A stretch of 64,000 nucleotides of DNA from assembly GCA_023846275.1 (NCBI GenBank), contig CM043877.1, forward strand, positions 12,693,107 to 12,757,106, given 5' to 3'. Position numbers and translations under genes: made by a program. Below are positions 43,650 through 54,322 of this stretch, one piece after another (the stretch's first letter is position 1; the number at the start of each line of letters is the position of its first letter). A model generated the notes under the pieces. The model was not told the DNA's origin. It ran no database searches and was given only the letters and a program-made list of their open reading frames with translations. The stretch is from Vanilla planifolia (Eukaryota > Streptophyta > Magnoliopsida > Asparagales > Orchidaceae).

Positions 43650-44960
43650 ACATTAATGAAATGCTAAATGATCCTAAGTGTAGGGCAGCTATTATTGAAG
43701 AAATGCAAGCCTTGAAAAATAATCACATGGGAGATCAATTAAATGGATCAGCAAACGAATGGAATAAAAATATATATTCACCTTAAAGGTGGGGTTAGAA
43801 TGCAAGACAAAAAAGTATGAAGTTAGATTGGTAGTTCAAGGATATGTTCATACATATGAGATTGATTATGAAAAAAACATTTACTCTAATTATCAAGTTG
43901 AAATCTATTTAAAGTTTTCTTCCTCTAACAACAAATATGGATTAGGAATGATGTCATTAATGCTTTCCTAAATGGTAGCATTAAAGAAGTATACATTACA
44001 TTTTCTCTTGGTATTGAATCTCTAGAAAAACCAAAAATAGTTTATAGGATAAAAAAATTCTTTTCATAGATTTAAACAATCTCTAAAAGTATAGCTCATT
44101 TGACTATAAAAAGGTTTGGCTATAAACAAGGCCAAGCCAACAACATCGTGCTTCAATCAATTCAAGGATGGCAAGAAGATAGTTTTTATAGTTTATATTG
44201 ATTACATGATTATTATATGAAATGATATTGTTGAGATTGATCATCTAAAACAACTCAAATTAGAATTTAAGGTCAAGGATTTAGAAACCTTTAGTATTTT
44301 CTTAGAATGAAAATTGTCAGGACAAATAAGATATTATAATGTCTCAAAGAAAATATACCACAGATCTTCTTAGGAAAATAAAATGTTGGAGTGTAAACTG
44401 ACATTCACTTGAGAGGAATTGAAAGTACAAGATTACAATTAATGATTGCTAGTAAACATGAGAGATGTATCAATTTCTAATTAGTAAATTGATTTACTTG
44501 TCTCCCACTTGACTAGATATTTTATATAGTATAAGTTTAGATAGTTTATGCATTCAATCACTAAAAAAAACTACAGGTAGATTATCAAATCCTTTGATAC
44601 TTAAAGTTTCAAGGTAACTATGTCGTCTATGAAGATTAAGAACAAAGAGTTGGTAGAATCTATAGATGCAAATTGAGCTAGTTGTATGGAATATACAAAG
44701 TCAACTACACATTACCGAACCAAACTATGAGAAAAAATGGTTACATGGAGAAGTAAGAAGCAAAGTGTTATTGCAAGAAGCAATATTGATGTAGAATATA
44801 GAACTATTGCTAAAGAAATCTGTGAGATGATCATGATAGAAATATCTTTTAAGGATTTAAACATTCCTATATCATGAAATTACACAGTGACAACAAGTAT
44901 GCCCTTATTATCTAAAGTTAACAATCTTATAAAACATGACAAGATAAAAATGTGAAAATT
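43650..44960 (+). pseudogene. Broken copia reverse transcriptase and RNase H
   Basis: With frameshifts, sequence matching the DVKNAFLNG-EEVYM block (43940-43990) is followed by FVYI-type residues where YVDD is expected (near 44200). LKLEFKVKDLETFSIFLRMK at 44255-44313 follows. RNase H shows VTWRSKKQSVIARSNIDVEY and AKEICEM (44735-44830), matching the SWRSKKQ-VARSSAEAEYRA block. Confidence 0.85.
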
Positions 44961-45123
44961 GATAAGAGTTATAAGCAATTAATAATAAAGATTATAAATC
45001 TGCATTGTGTTTTTATAAAGTTTCAAATTGCAAATGTTCTCATAAAAGCTTTAATGAAGTGAAATTTTGAGTTAAATATTAACAAGCTAAGTAAAAATGA
45101 ATGGTCTTCATTCACAACTTGAG

Positions 45124-45370
45124 TGTTAAAAAATTCCCCAAATCTTATAAAAAAAAGAGTTATGGGTTCAACATTGCCAATTTTCTAAATATCCAATAAT
45201 TATAAATAATTTTTATTTTCATTGCTTTTCTATATATGACTAGATTATTTGATTCTAAATATAACACAATAAGATTTCCTTTCCATTTTGGAATAATTAA
45301 AATACATTATAATCAATAGAAATTCAATAAAATTATTTTAAAGATTCTTTTAAAAAACTCTTTAATGTCA
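45124..45370 (+). repeat. 3' LTR of the plus-strand copia element
   Basis: Starts TGTTAAAAAATTCCCC and ends AATGTCA. It is about 70 bp shorter than the 5' LTR because of deletions in its left half. Confidence 0.75.
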
Positions 45371-47299
45371 CAATTTAGTACTCTCTAGAAAGGTTAACAA
45401 GATAGTACATGCACAGTGTGAGATTCAACGTCCATGAATGCCCAATCGTCATGTTTGGGCCATTGGATGCACTCAAGGATCTAAAGGTGTGTAGATTCAA
45501 GTGCGAGATTCATAGCACACAATTAACAAATGTTATCCTATTTCAAAAAAAAAATTTAACAATTGATAATTTCAAATATCACATAAGTAATGATAAAATT
45601 CTAAAGTTCATATATTTACTAGCATCTTCTCTTATTATTGTTGTGGTTTGATAAACATTGTTTGATTGTTCGAACGATATCATTTTGTGTGTGCGCCATC
45701 ATTTAAGTCATGTGCACTACTATTCAACATGATGACTAACATTGCATTGCCCAAGGTATACGTGCCACTTATAGAGGTGGTGACAATAGGGGAGGGGCAT
45801 AAGAGGCAATGCCTTGATAAGATAACTTTAGTGATAGAACACACTAGAGACGAGGAATGGTGAGGCATATAAAAGAATGATGACAAAAAGAGAATTCTTC
45901 AACAACTGTAAAAAATGGATGCCTTCAAAGATTAAAGGAAGTGGATGGCAATCAAAGAATACATCACAATAGAATAGTGTGGAAGAATGACGAAGAAGCA
46001 TATTCACACTAACAGAGAGGGGACAAAACTTGCAATCAAAGGATATGGGAGAAAATGAGAGATGAGACTATTAGACAATAATTTGGCTCTCAATTTGCCA
46101 AATAACACCAAATTTAATCTAATCACTATTTTTCAATAGATGAATGATTGATAGTTACTAAAACTAAAGGTAAGAACTTCATACCATTGAATTTAACAAC
46201 AATTACTCATATTGCCTAGAGATTGATGGCTAATTTGCCAATTTCTAAGGCTTCAACAACCACTATATTTTCAAGGTTGTTCATTTTCAATATGACTAAT
46301 CAATGCTAATAACCAAATTTTAGTAGTTGAAACTCTATACCATTTTAGTCATGTAAAAGATCCTTGTATTAATGAGTGATCTAAACAGTTGTTGAGTTTC
46401 ATGTTGTATCATTAATCTCTGATAAGATAATAGATGATATTGGTGATCCAATAGTAAAGCCACTAATGATTCTACCTTGAGTTGATCATACCATATCTTA
46501 AGATCAAATTAAAGAACTTTAAATTAAGCTCAATCCAATTAAAGCTTTGGACAAGAATTACTCAATCTAATGTCAATTTCAGCAATACCTGCTCATTAGT
46601 TACTAATTCAAGTTCAATTTGAATAAAAAACAATCCAAGTTTTGATTAATTATTAATGTTTAAGTCAAATCATTAATCATAATAAGTTTATACATTTAAT
46701 TATATTAAATGTGCCCAGATATGCTAATATGATATCATTAATCCCACTTGCATGCCTAATCAAGCATTGTCAAGCTGATTTGACTAAGGCTCAAAATCAA
46801 CTTATAGTATGAAACAAGAAAATTTTTGTTCATGGCATGGTTCAATCACTTAGATTGTAGCTAAAAAGTGATTTGAATGTTGAGCGATTTTCAATTTTCA
46901 GTCCAAGTCATCAATTCCAACCAACAGCTCCATGTTCACACAACCATAGATTCCATGCACAAAGACTAAGATGCAATCTACTCCATTTTCACACTATGAC
47001 ATTCAAATACACAAATGAAAAGAGCAAACGACAAAAATTAGCAGTGCTTAACAAACAAATTTGAAAAGCTCTATTTACTCCACATACTGAATAGACACTT
47101 GTTGGCAATTAGAATGACAGCCATCAACAATGGCCACTCAAATTTTAGCAAAGAAAACAAAGCATCCAGTACAAATCACATTCACTAACCAATTCCACAA
47201 GTTATTGCAATCTGAAGTAACAAATCACATTCACTACCATTTTCCAAAATGCTTTAGTTCAATAACAAAAACATACCACAAATCAATCTGAAGAAGAAT
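45371..47299. other. Intergenic DNA downstream of the ARO gene
   Basis: No gene recognised. The last few hundred bases should hold the 3' UTR of the leftward armadillo gene. Short ORFs at 45409 and 45666 are not supported by any motif. Confidence 0.45.
46490..46860 (+). repeat. Dispersed repeat copy related to PGI intron 1
   Basis: Shares ordered words with 4880-5420, including TTGATTAATT and AAGTTTATACATTTAATTAT. Confidence 0.45.
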
Positions 47300-49213
47300 T
47301 TACACCGGATATTGGTCTCTGTGAATATGAGCTCCTACATTGTAAAGCTCAAGATTATAAATTGCTTTCGGAAGCAAATCCCTGATAGAAGGATGCTGCG
47401 CAATGGCAGTTCGAACCACTGATTCAAGACTCCCTAAGGCCATTGCGCTCTCCAGAGCTTCACTCCCTGCAGCATGCAAAGCAAGGTAGCAAAGCAGGAC
47501 AAGTCCAGGCAGTTGTGTCTTATCACCAGATCTGAGCAATCTCATCAGCGGTGGTACGCCTGCAAACTCAATTATTACCTTCGAATGGTGGACACAGTTG
47601 TAATTCTCAGGGCAGGCAAACTTCCCCAATGCAATGGCCGCTTCTGTAGCAACATCTTGATTCCAGTGCCCAAGTTGCAGCACAAGAGGCTGCAAAACAC
47701 GTGTCTCGCTTGCAGAAAATGCTCTTGCGAGCGAGCCAATGGCCTTAATGGCAGCAATCACAAGATCCGAGCTGCTCCCATGCTGAGCAACTCTAAGGAG
47801 CTGCTCCACTACAAACTTGCCGGCTAAGGAGTTCGTCTTGAAGGCGGACCGGCGGAGGTCAGCATCAGCTTCTGCTGCGGCAGCAATTTCCATGACTGCC
47901 ATGAGGCAATTGTGTTGAAGCTCACCCGTTTCTCGCTCGATGAGCTTGGCTAGGCAAAGTAGGCCTTTTGTCTCTGTAATCTTGCGGCTGATGGGCAGGC
48001 AGTTACTTGAAAGTTTCCATAGGGACTCCGCACAAGCAACCTTTAAAGCATGCTTCACGTCAGGGGCCTCGTTCTCCCGCTCCCTGCGGTTGTGATTGTG
48101 GTAATTTTCGCGAGAGGTTCTGCCTCGACTACTTCCGCTACCGCTGGCAGAGATAACGGTAGTGTTTGGATGCCGGAGATTGGTCATGCCTTGGACGAGG
48201 GAGTGGATGCTGGCAGAGGGATTCGGTTCATCGAGGGGCACCTCGAAAGAGAGCAAGGAAACAAGGGGGAGAACCGCGTTCTCTCGAGCGAATTCATCTT
48301 GGGCAAGGCGGTCGTGCGAGGCCATTCGTGAGATAAGGGTAGCAACGAGGACTTGAAGTCGCATGGGAGAATTGGACAGAACATGAACGATGATTGGAAT
48401 GGCGAACTCTTTAACGATAAGGGAGACGTGCTCGGGGGCGGAGGCGAGGTTGGATAGTGCTACGGCAGCGGCAATCTGGGCCTCAACGGAAGGGCCGTCA
48501 CGGAGGAGGGATAGGAGTGGCGGCACGCCGCCCTCCTCCATAATGATCTGCTTGTTTCGGTCGTTATCGAGGGCAAGGTTAGCGAGGGAGTGAGCCGCCT
48601 CAACTCGATCGGAGACAGCGGAACCCATCTGCACTGTAGCGAGGTAGCTCCAAACCCAGGAAAGGATGGGGTCCGTGCTCGCAATAGGGGGGAGGCTGAG
48701 GACGATCCCACCGGCCGCGCCGCCATCATCAGAGTAGACCGAAAGGAGCCACCGGAGATCACCGATGGAAGCGTCGAGTAGTCCACTGAGCTTGCGGAAG
48801 TCAGTAGACCCTGTGGTGATGCTAACGACGCGGCGAAGGAAGCCGGCGCGCTTGCATCGTCGGATGACCGCCATGGCGCGGTCCAGCGTCTTGGCGGCCT
48901 CAGCAACGATGCGGCGGACAGGGCGATCGTACACCGTGGGGGAGGCAGTAGCTCGGCGGACGGCAGACCGTAGCATCGTCGCCAGTTGATCCACCTGCTT
49001 CCCAACCTCCGCGCACTCTGTCTTGAACGATTCCGCCTCGGCCACTGCCTTCCGCACTCGCTCAGCGAGGAGGATCGGAAGCGAAAGCTCCCCCTCAATG
49101 TTCTTCCCACCGAGCACTGTTCCGACGGCTACACCGCCGGGCCCCATAACACCACCACCTGTTAGGCCAGCAGCGTGCACGATTGCACCTCCAGGCCTTC
49201 TGCTGATCATCAT
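47300..49213 (-). CDS. ARMADILLO REPEAT ONLY (ARO) family protein, single exon
   Basis: An intact 637-residue frame without introns, as in the plant ARO1-4 family, whose members act with ROP GTPase signalling at membranes in polar growth (pollen tubes, trichomes). Residues 45-190 form the family's N-terminal helical region: LPILLAERVR, ESFKTECAEVGKQVDQL, YDRPVRRIVAE, LLDASIGDLRWLLSVY. From about 200 to 620 there are armadillo repeats, clear at DRVEAAHSLANLALDNDRNK (202-221), EEGGVPPLLSLLRDG (226-240) and EFAGVPPLMRLLRSGDK (549-565). A Ser/Arg/Asn-rich linker (about 350-385) separates the repeat blocks. The start is a Met-Met pair followed by a Gly-rich stretch (8-37) that many relatives lack; Met23 is an alternative. 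Coding GC is far above the flanks. The paralogue within ARO1-4 cannot be named. Confidence 0.92.
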   Translation of the reverse strand: MMISRRPGGAIVHAAGLTGGGVMGPGGVAVGTVLGGKNIEGELSLPILLAERVRKAVAEAESFKTECAEVGKQVDQLATMLRSAVRRATASPTVYDRPVRRIVAEAAKTLDRAMAVIRRCKRAGFLRRVVSITTGSTDFRKLSGLLDASIGDLRWLLSVYSDDGGAAGGIVLSLPPIASTDPILSWVWSYLATVQMGSAVSDRVEAAHSLANLALDNDRNKQIIMEEGGVPPLLSLLRDGPSVEAQIAAAVALSNLASAPEHVSLIVKEFAIPIIVHVLSNSPMRLQVLVATLISRMASHDRLAQDEFARENAVLPLVSLLSFEVPLDEPNPSASIHSLVQGMTNLRHPNTTVISASGSGSSRGRTSRENYHNHNRRERENEAPDVKHALKVACAESLWKLSSNCLPISRKITETKGLLCLAKLIERETGELQHNCLMAVMEIAAAAEADADLRRSAFKTNSLAGKFVVEQLLRVAQHGSSSDLVIAAIKAIGSLARAFSASETRVLQPLVLQLGHWNQDVATEAAIALGKFACPENYNCVHHSKVIIEFAGVPPLMRLLRSGDKTQLPGLVLLCYLALHAAGSEALESAMALGSLESVVRTAIAQHPSIRDLLPKAIYNLELYNVGAHIHRDQYPV

Positions 49214-52200
49214 CTGTCACCTCCTGATTTCTCTCTCTATGTCGCTCCAGCCTTCGAATTCTCGGATCCTTTCCTAAAGGAAATGGAGAGACGAAAGACA
49301 GGAGATCACTTTCTGCTACTCAACGACGAAGTCCCTGCGACTCTATGGGTACTTCTCCGTTTCGTGGCCGTGCTTTTGTTTTTCAATTATCGTTTTAAAT
49401 TTTCAATTATGAAGTTGTTTAATAAATCAGTTTTTCTTAATTTTGAAGAGTTTTAATACGTAAATTAAAATTAATTAAAATATTAGATTGTTATCTACTT
49501 ACGTAACTTGTTCAATTTTCAATATTTTATAAAGTAATAATTCATATTTTCGTACCTTTATATTAAATAATTAAAAATAAATTCCTATTTTGTTTTCTTG
49601 AAATTATTGATGGAAGCAAGTCATTTGGCATCGCTCTGCTAACAAGCCAGCATCATATTTCAATACATCAATTTGACATAATAAATTTATATTAAAATTA
49701 TATAAAATTTGAATTAACAAATTTATATTAGTAACATTTTTTAGAGAAAAGTTTTAAAAAATTAAAATTATATAAAACATTTAGTGAATTAAGTGTACTG
49801 GCTCCTAGATCTTTTGGATGTTTTAACGGCTACATCAACCGTGAGTATTTTTCCCACCTATGAACCAACGATGAGACTAGCACATTAACGTTTTAGCCCC
49901 AAGTATTTAGATTTATTAACTATTTTGAGAAAAAAAAAAGAGAATACCTAAATTCCAGTTATTGTATTTCCCAAAATAATCTATTATTATATTTATTAAC
50001 ATCTTCTTATGTTCACTTTAATTGATGTAACACATTAAGAAAAGTCAAAAGCACCAAAACAAAAATGTAAAAGACCCAAAGTCATCGTATACTCTTAATC
50101 ATATCTAAAACAAGAGCTCAAAAAAGGGCATAATTTTATAGGATTTTATCGAGTTATTGACTTATAACTAATTATTCATAAGGTTATATAATCTTTTTTT
50201 TTATTTTTTTATATATTTTCATGCATTTTTATTATTATTTAATTATTTGTTAGTAAAAGATATTTTAGTTTCATTTTAGTTAGGTTATCATTATTTAATA
50301 TAATTAAACTTTTTTTATATAAATGAGAAAGATATCTTTTGATTTATTATCAACTTGAGAATCATTAAAGGTTTGTTATGATACATATGTGTATAGAAAA
50401 CAACTCTTCAAAAGTATAAGTTAGTCTTTTCTTTACTTATATTATGTCTAACGTTTATCTTCATCATAATCATCTACATCACATTTTTTTGTGAATTTAA
50501 TGTTCAAGATTTTTATTTGTATTTATGATATTTTAATATTATTATATTATAATATTATTCTTTTGAGTTATCCCATTTTGATCTAAATTGTTTTGTATTT
50601 TAATAAAAATATATATGAGTCTTTTATAATTTTAGTATAATTGACTTTTCACTCTATATAAATAATATATCCATATTTTTAATATAAATATAATAGAGTC
50701 AATATTGTGTAGCGAATAATTCTATTCATGAGATCAAAGCTCTCTAGAAACATTATTTTTTTTTCATTTTGCATTAGCTCATAACCTAGCTATTGTGATG
50801 AAGTATTTTGTATGAATTTGAATCAAAAAGCTGATCATCTGAGCTAAAAACATTGTCTCCATACAAGTTTATGTTCTAATATAATATTAAGAAGTAAGAA
50901 TGCAATGATCTAGCTATTTGTCCTCACAATCAAACCTTGATTCAAATGCTTCACGATGCTTACAATAAATAAATGCTGATTGAAACCATTCCCATTGAAA
51001 ATGAAGCTTCTTGACACACTTTATTTATGATATGATACTCCACATGATTTTGATGGATCGATAAATTCATATTTTTTTAAGTACAAATATGATCTAATAG
51101 TAAGAAAATCAATTCAAAAATAAAAAAATTAATTTAAGATTTTACATGCTACTAATTGCAAAACTTTTTCACAAATGTTTGAAATAAATTATATAAAAAA
51201 ATTCAAATCAACAAACTTTTTTTAAAAAGAGATTGTTATCTATATATCAAAGAGCTTTAAGGAAGATTAGCCAATAAGAATATACCCCCAAACTTACATG
51301 CAATCACATGATAAAACATAATTAGCCACGTAGATGGTTAGAACATTCTCTTAGAATACAAGAATATTTGAACCCCACAAATGACTACAAAGTAAAAAAA
51401 CAATTGAAGGAAGTGAACATTAATGTTTTTCTCGCTAAATGAGAGGAGAAACTAGTTAATGACTAAAGAGTCAGATTATAACCAAATATTGTAATAAACA
51501 TAAAAGAATCTTGACAAAAGGTTAATGATCACCAAAAAAAAATATTCTTCATGACAATAATAGTAGTATGGTATTTCTCCTTCCCTAAACTGTGAAGGAG
51601 ATTCTTTTCCCTAAACAATATCACAATTAATCTTAATCCATCCTAAAGGGTAAGGGTTGTCAAAGAAAGTTGGTAAAGATGGGCCGTCAATGCTCAGATA
51701 ATCCCAATAGTCTAATTTAATATTCAATTAATTTATCAAATTGCATTATATGACAAATAACCATAGTTATACCCATGAAAGATGCATGCTAAAGAGTCCA
51801 ATAGACAATTGAATGTCAAAACACTTGGTGAAGAGTGATAATGAAAAAGTATTCCTCATCGTTTATGTAGTTTACAAGAGTATTGTTTGTCAATTCATTT
51901 CATGTGCATCTCCTAGGGCAATGCAAGACCATGCCCATCTAGTTTACAACGAATCACATATGCATGGGAGGGCACCATAACAGAGGCACTAAAGAGAGGT
52001 CTATACACGAGACTGTGTGTGCATATTCCAAGTTCAGGCCCACAGAGCAAGTGCATGATTCCAACATTCAAGGGAGACATAGATCAGTGTAGTTATCTTT
52101 TGTCGATTTTAAAGAACGCAAATTCGTCCCTGCACATCAGCCCCAAAAAGATTCCAAAGAAAATCAAATAACTTGGCGAGCCTCGTAGCCATACCAAGGA

Positions 52201-52472
52201 AGAACACAACAGACGAACCATAACAAGGCAGGCAAATTCCTTTTGTGCTCCATGATTTTTTAAGAAATCTCTCTTCATGCCTCGCTAATCATAGGAATTG
52301 CCATGACCACTAATGGAGGTGGTCCCTTTGCTTATTGAGGAAGAAGAAAAAGAAAAAAAGAAAAGAAAGCTCGAGAGTGATGTTTCATCTAACGCTACCG
52401 ACTCCTTGTTCCTACTAACGATTTACACCTTCCTCAAAGCAAGGAGCCGAGGACTCTCAGTTCTGTGAAACG
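49214..52472. other. ARO promoter side and intergenic DNA
   Basis: The first ~200 bases should be the 5' leader and promoter of the leftward ARO gene. The rest is AT-rich. No gene or transposon could be identified. A purine-rich GAAGAAGAAAAAG-type tract (52338-52378) lies before the microprotein ORF and may be its leader. Confidence 0.45.
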
Positions 52473-52616
52473 ATGGGAAAGATTTGCTGTGGGGAAGAAG
52501 AGGAAGCCGGACCGGACTTCTCCAAGCTCCTCATCGCCGTAATCGTTATCCTTATCGTCATAATGGTCTGCTACCAGCCGCGACGGCGGCACGTCGTCAC
52601 GGTGCGCTGCTACTGA
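52473..52616 (+). CDS. 47-residue single-pass membrane microprotein (unrecognised)
   Basis: A short frame, GC-richer than its flanks, encodes MGKICCGEEEEAGPDF, then a very hydrophobic run LLIAVIVILIVIMVCY (residues 19-34), then a basic tail PRRRHVVTVRCY. The layout suggests one membrane helix with an acidic N-terminus and a basic C-terminus. The opening Met-Gly with Cys at positions 5 and 6 could allow N-myristoylation and palmitoylation; this is inference from consensus. The ATG context AAACGATGGG has G at +4. A purine-rich 100-bp leader precedes it and a CT-rich 3' region follows. I do not recognise the family and assign no function. The length alone would not prove coding, but composition and domain logic support it. 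Confidence 0.6.
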   Translation: MGKICCGEEEEAGPDFSKLLIAVIVILIVIMVCYQPRRRHVVTVRCY

Positions 52617-54268
52617 GTGCTTACACCCGAGGGGGAAGTATAGCTTTGCCACAGAGATCTCAGATATTTTCTTGCTCTCTCTCTTCTCTCTGTCTTTTTC
52701 TCTGTTATGAACCAAGTTTTCTTTTGTTCTTTCTGTTCAAGTCTAATCTGGATCTGTCGGCTGAGATGCCCAAAGAATCAGATATCGAGGTCTCGTGGAA
52801 TTCACCGATTTGGGTTTTTGTTCGTTGATGCTTTGGATGTTTCTTGCTCAGTAAAAATGGTGTCTTGAGCTCTTTTGTGCTCATCTCTTCTCTTCGCTGA
52901 AGAACCAAAGAGAAGTGGTCAGATTTTTCTATGCTGCAGTACATTTGTGTGGTGCTCGAGAAAAACCAGTGTTTAATGCAAGCTTTAGAACAAAGTGAAA
53001 GGCTAAATTTTTAGTTTGTTTGACTTGGAAGCCTCATGTCTTTAAAAGTGTTTTTGAGCATCGAGGATCTTCTTCTTCTCGATTCTTGCTATTGTTAACC
53101 CCAATAATGATTGAGAAAACATTGTTTTCAACAAATTTTTCCATCTTCTTTTACATAAGCATATTACTTATGAATGAAAAAAGATGTGACAAATAGATAA
53201 ATATGTGAATGATCTTCTTAATTGTGAATGATTGATATGTGACATTGGTGAGTGTCTTCTCGAAATGGAAAAGTGAAGAAAGCTTCAAAGGAGAAGAAAA
53301 AGTTTGCTGTGGAGGACTTCAACAACGATGAGGTCATTGTTTGTTATACTTGTTTATCAAATAATTGTTCAAGTTATTTAATATAATGATGAGATGATCA
53401 ACGTCAAAAAACCTAAACGTCAAAAAAATTGACGTGCCCCTTAAGATGGAAATGGAGAGTCATTTTAGTCTTCATGTCTATTCCTTCTCACAGAGTTTTC
53501 TAGGTTAAATCTTAAACATCAAGCTTTCACTTGATGGAATTCTCTGTTCTATTTTGACAACTAATATAAGATTTCTTATTGTCAATTCATGAATTTAATT
53601 TGTTAAGTGTTTTGATGTATCTTTACAAATAGTGATAATAATTGACATGAACTAGAATGAAAAGTTTTGGCATTGTGAAGAGACAAAAGCATTGTAACTT
53701 GTAGATGAATAAAAATAAACTTTTATTGTTGAGTCTCAAGAGAAGTTTACAATAAATGCATAATAGAGATGGCCTTATAATGGCAAGGCATGTTAAGTGA
53801 GGTAGGTAAAGCTTAAATGAATTCTAAGATGTATTTATAATCAATAAAGTCCTAAATATCTCCTAAAATATTCACATTATCGGTGCAACAATATCCTTAT
53901 AAAGCTCCACAAAGGACTATTAAGAAAACAATAATGGTTATAGATTTTCATGTGTGATCTTGATATAAGAACTCATCTTAGTTGACTAATAGGAACATTT
54001 TGGGTAGTCCTACAATTGGTCAACGTTATTTCAAAGAAAACTTTATTGATGGTTGATGCATCATTCATGACCATTATTTATCAATTGTTATAGTTTAAAT
54101 CATGATCATTGTTCCAAAACTACTAATACTTTTTTTGCAATGTTATTTTTCTCTCTACAATATTTTAAAAGCTGCTTAATTCTCAAATTTAAACTTACTT
54201 ATATAACCTGTTAAATTAATATCATGCAAATAATAAAAAATCTTTCATAATCCATTATTTCATCATCC

Positions 54269-54271
<3 letters not shown>
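52617..54271. other. 3' region of the microprotein ORF and intergenic DNA
   Basis: Probable 3' UTR to about 53000. A coding-like run at 53248-53335 is discussed as a finding. Nothing else recognised. Confidence 0.4.

Positions 54272-54320
<49 letters not shown>
54272..54320. repeat. (AT)n microsatellite, 49 bp
   Basis: Uninterrupted AT dinucleotide array. Confidence 0.98.

Positions 54321-54322
<2 letters not shown>

Larger units (their letters stand above)
40497..45370 (+). mobile_element. Degenerate Ty1/copia element, plus strand, with LTRs and primer-binding site
   Basis: A complete but decayed copia layout: 5' LTR (40497-40815), primer-binding site, gag-protease-integrase region, reverse transcriptase, RNase H, 3' LTR (45124-45370). 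The domain order with integrase before RT defines copia. Stops, frameshifts and a shortened 3' LTR show it is inactive. Confidence 0.88.

Noticed and set aside
45409..45863. Two short plus-strand ORFs after the copia 3' LTR
   Set aside because: No motif, no codon bias, and the second is open on both strands.
47474..49110. Several ORFs overlapping the armadillo gene on both strands
   Set aside because: They are shadows of a GC-rich gene; only the 637-residue minus-strand frame shows a protein family.
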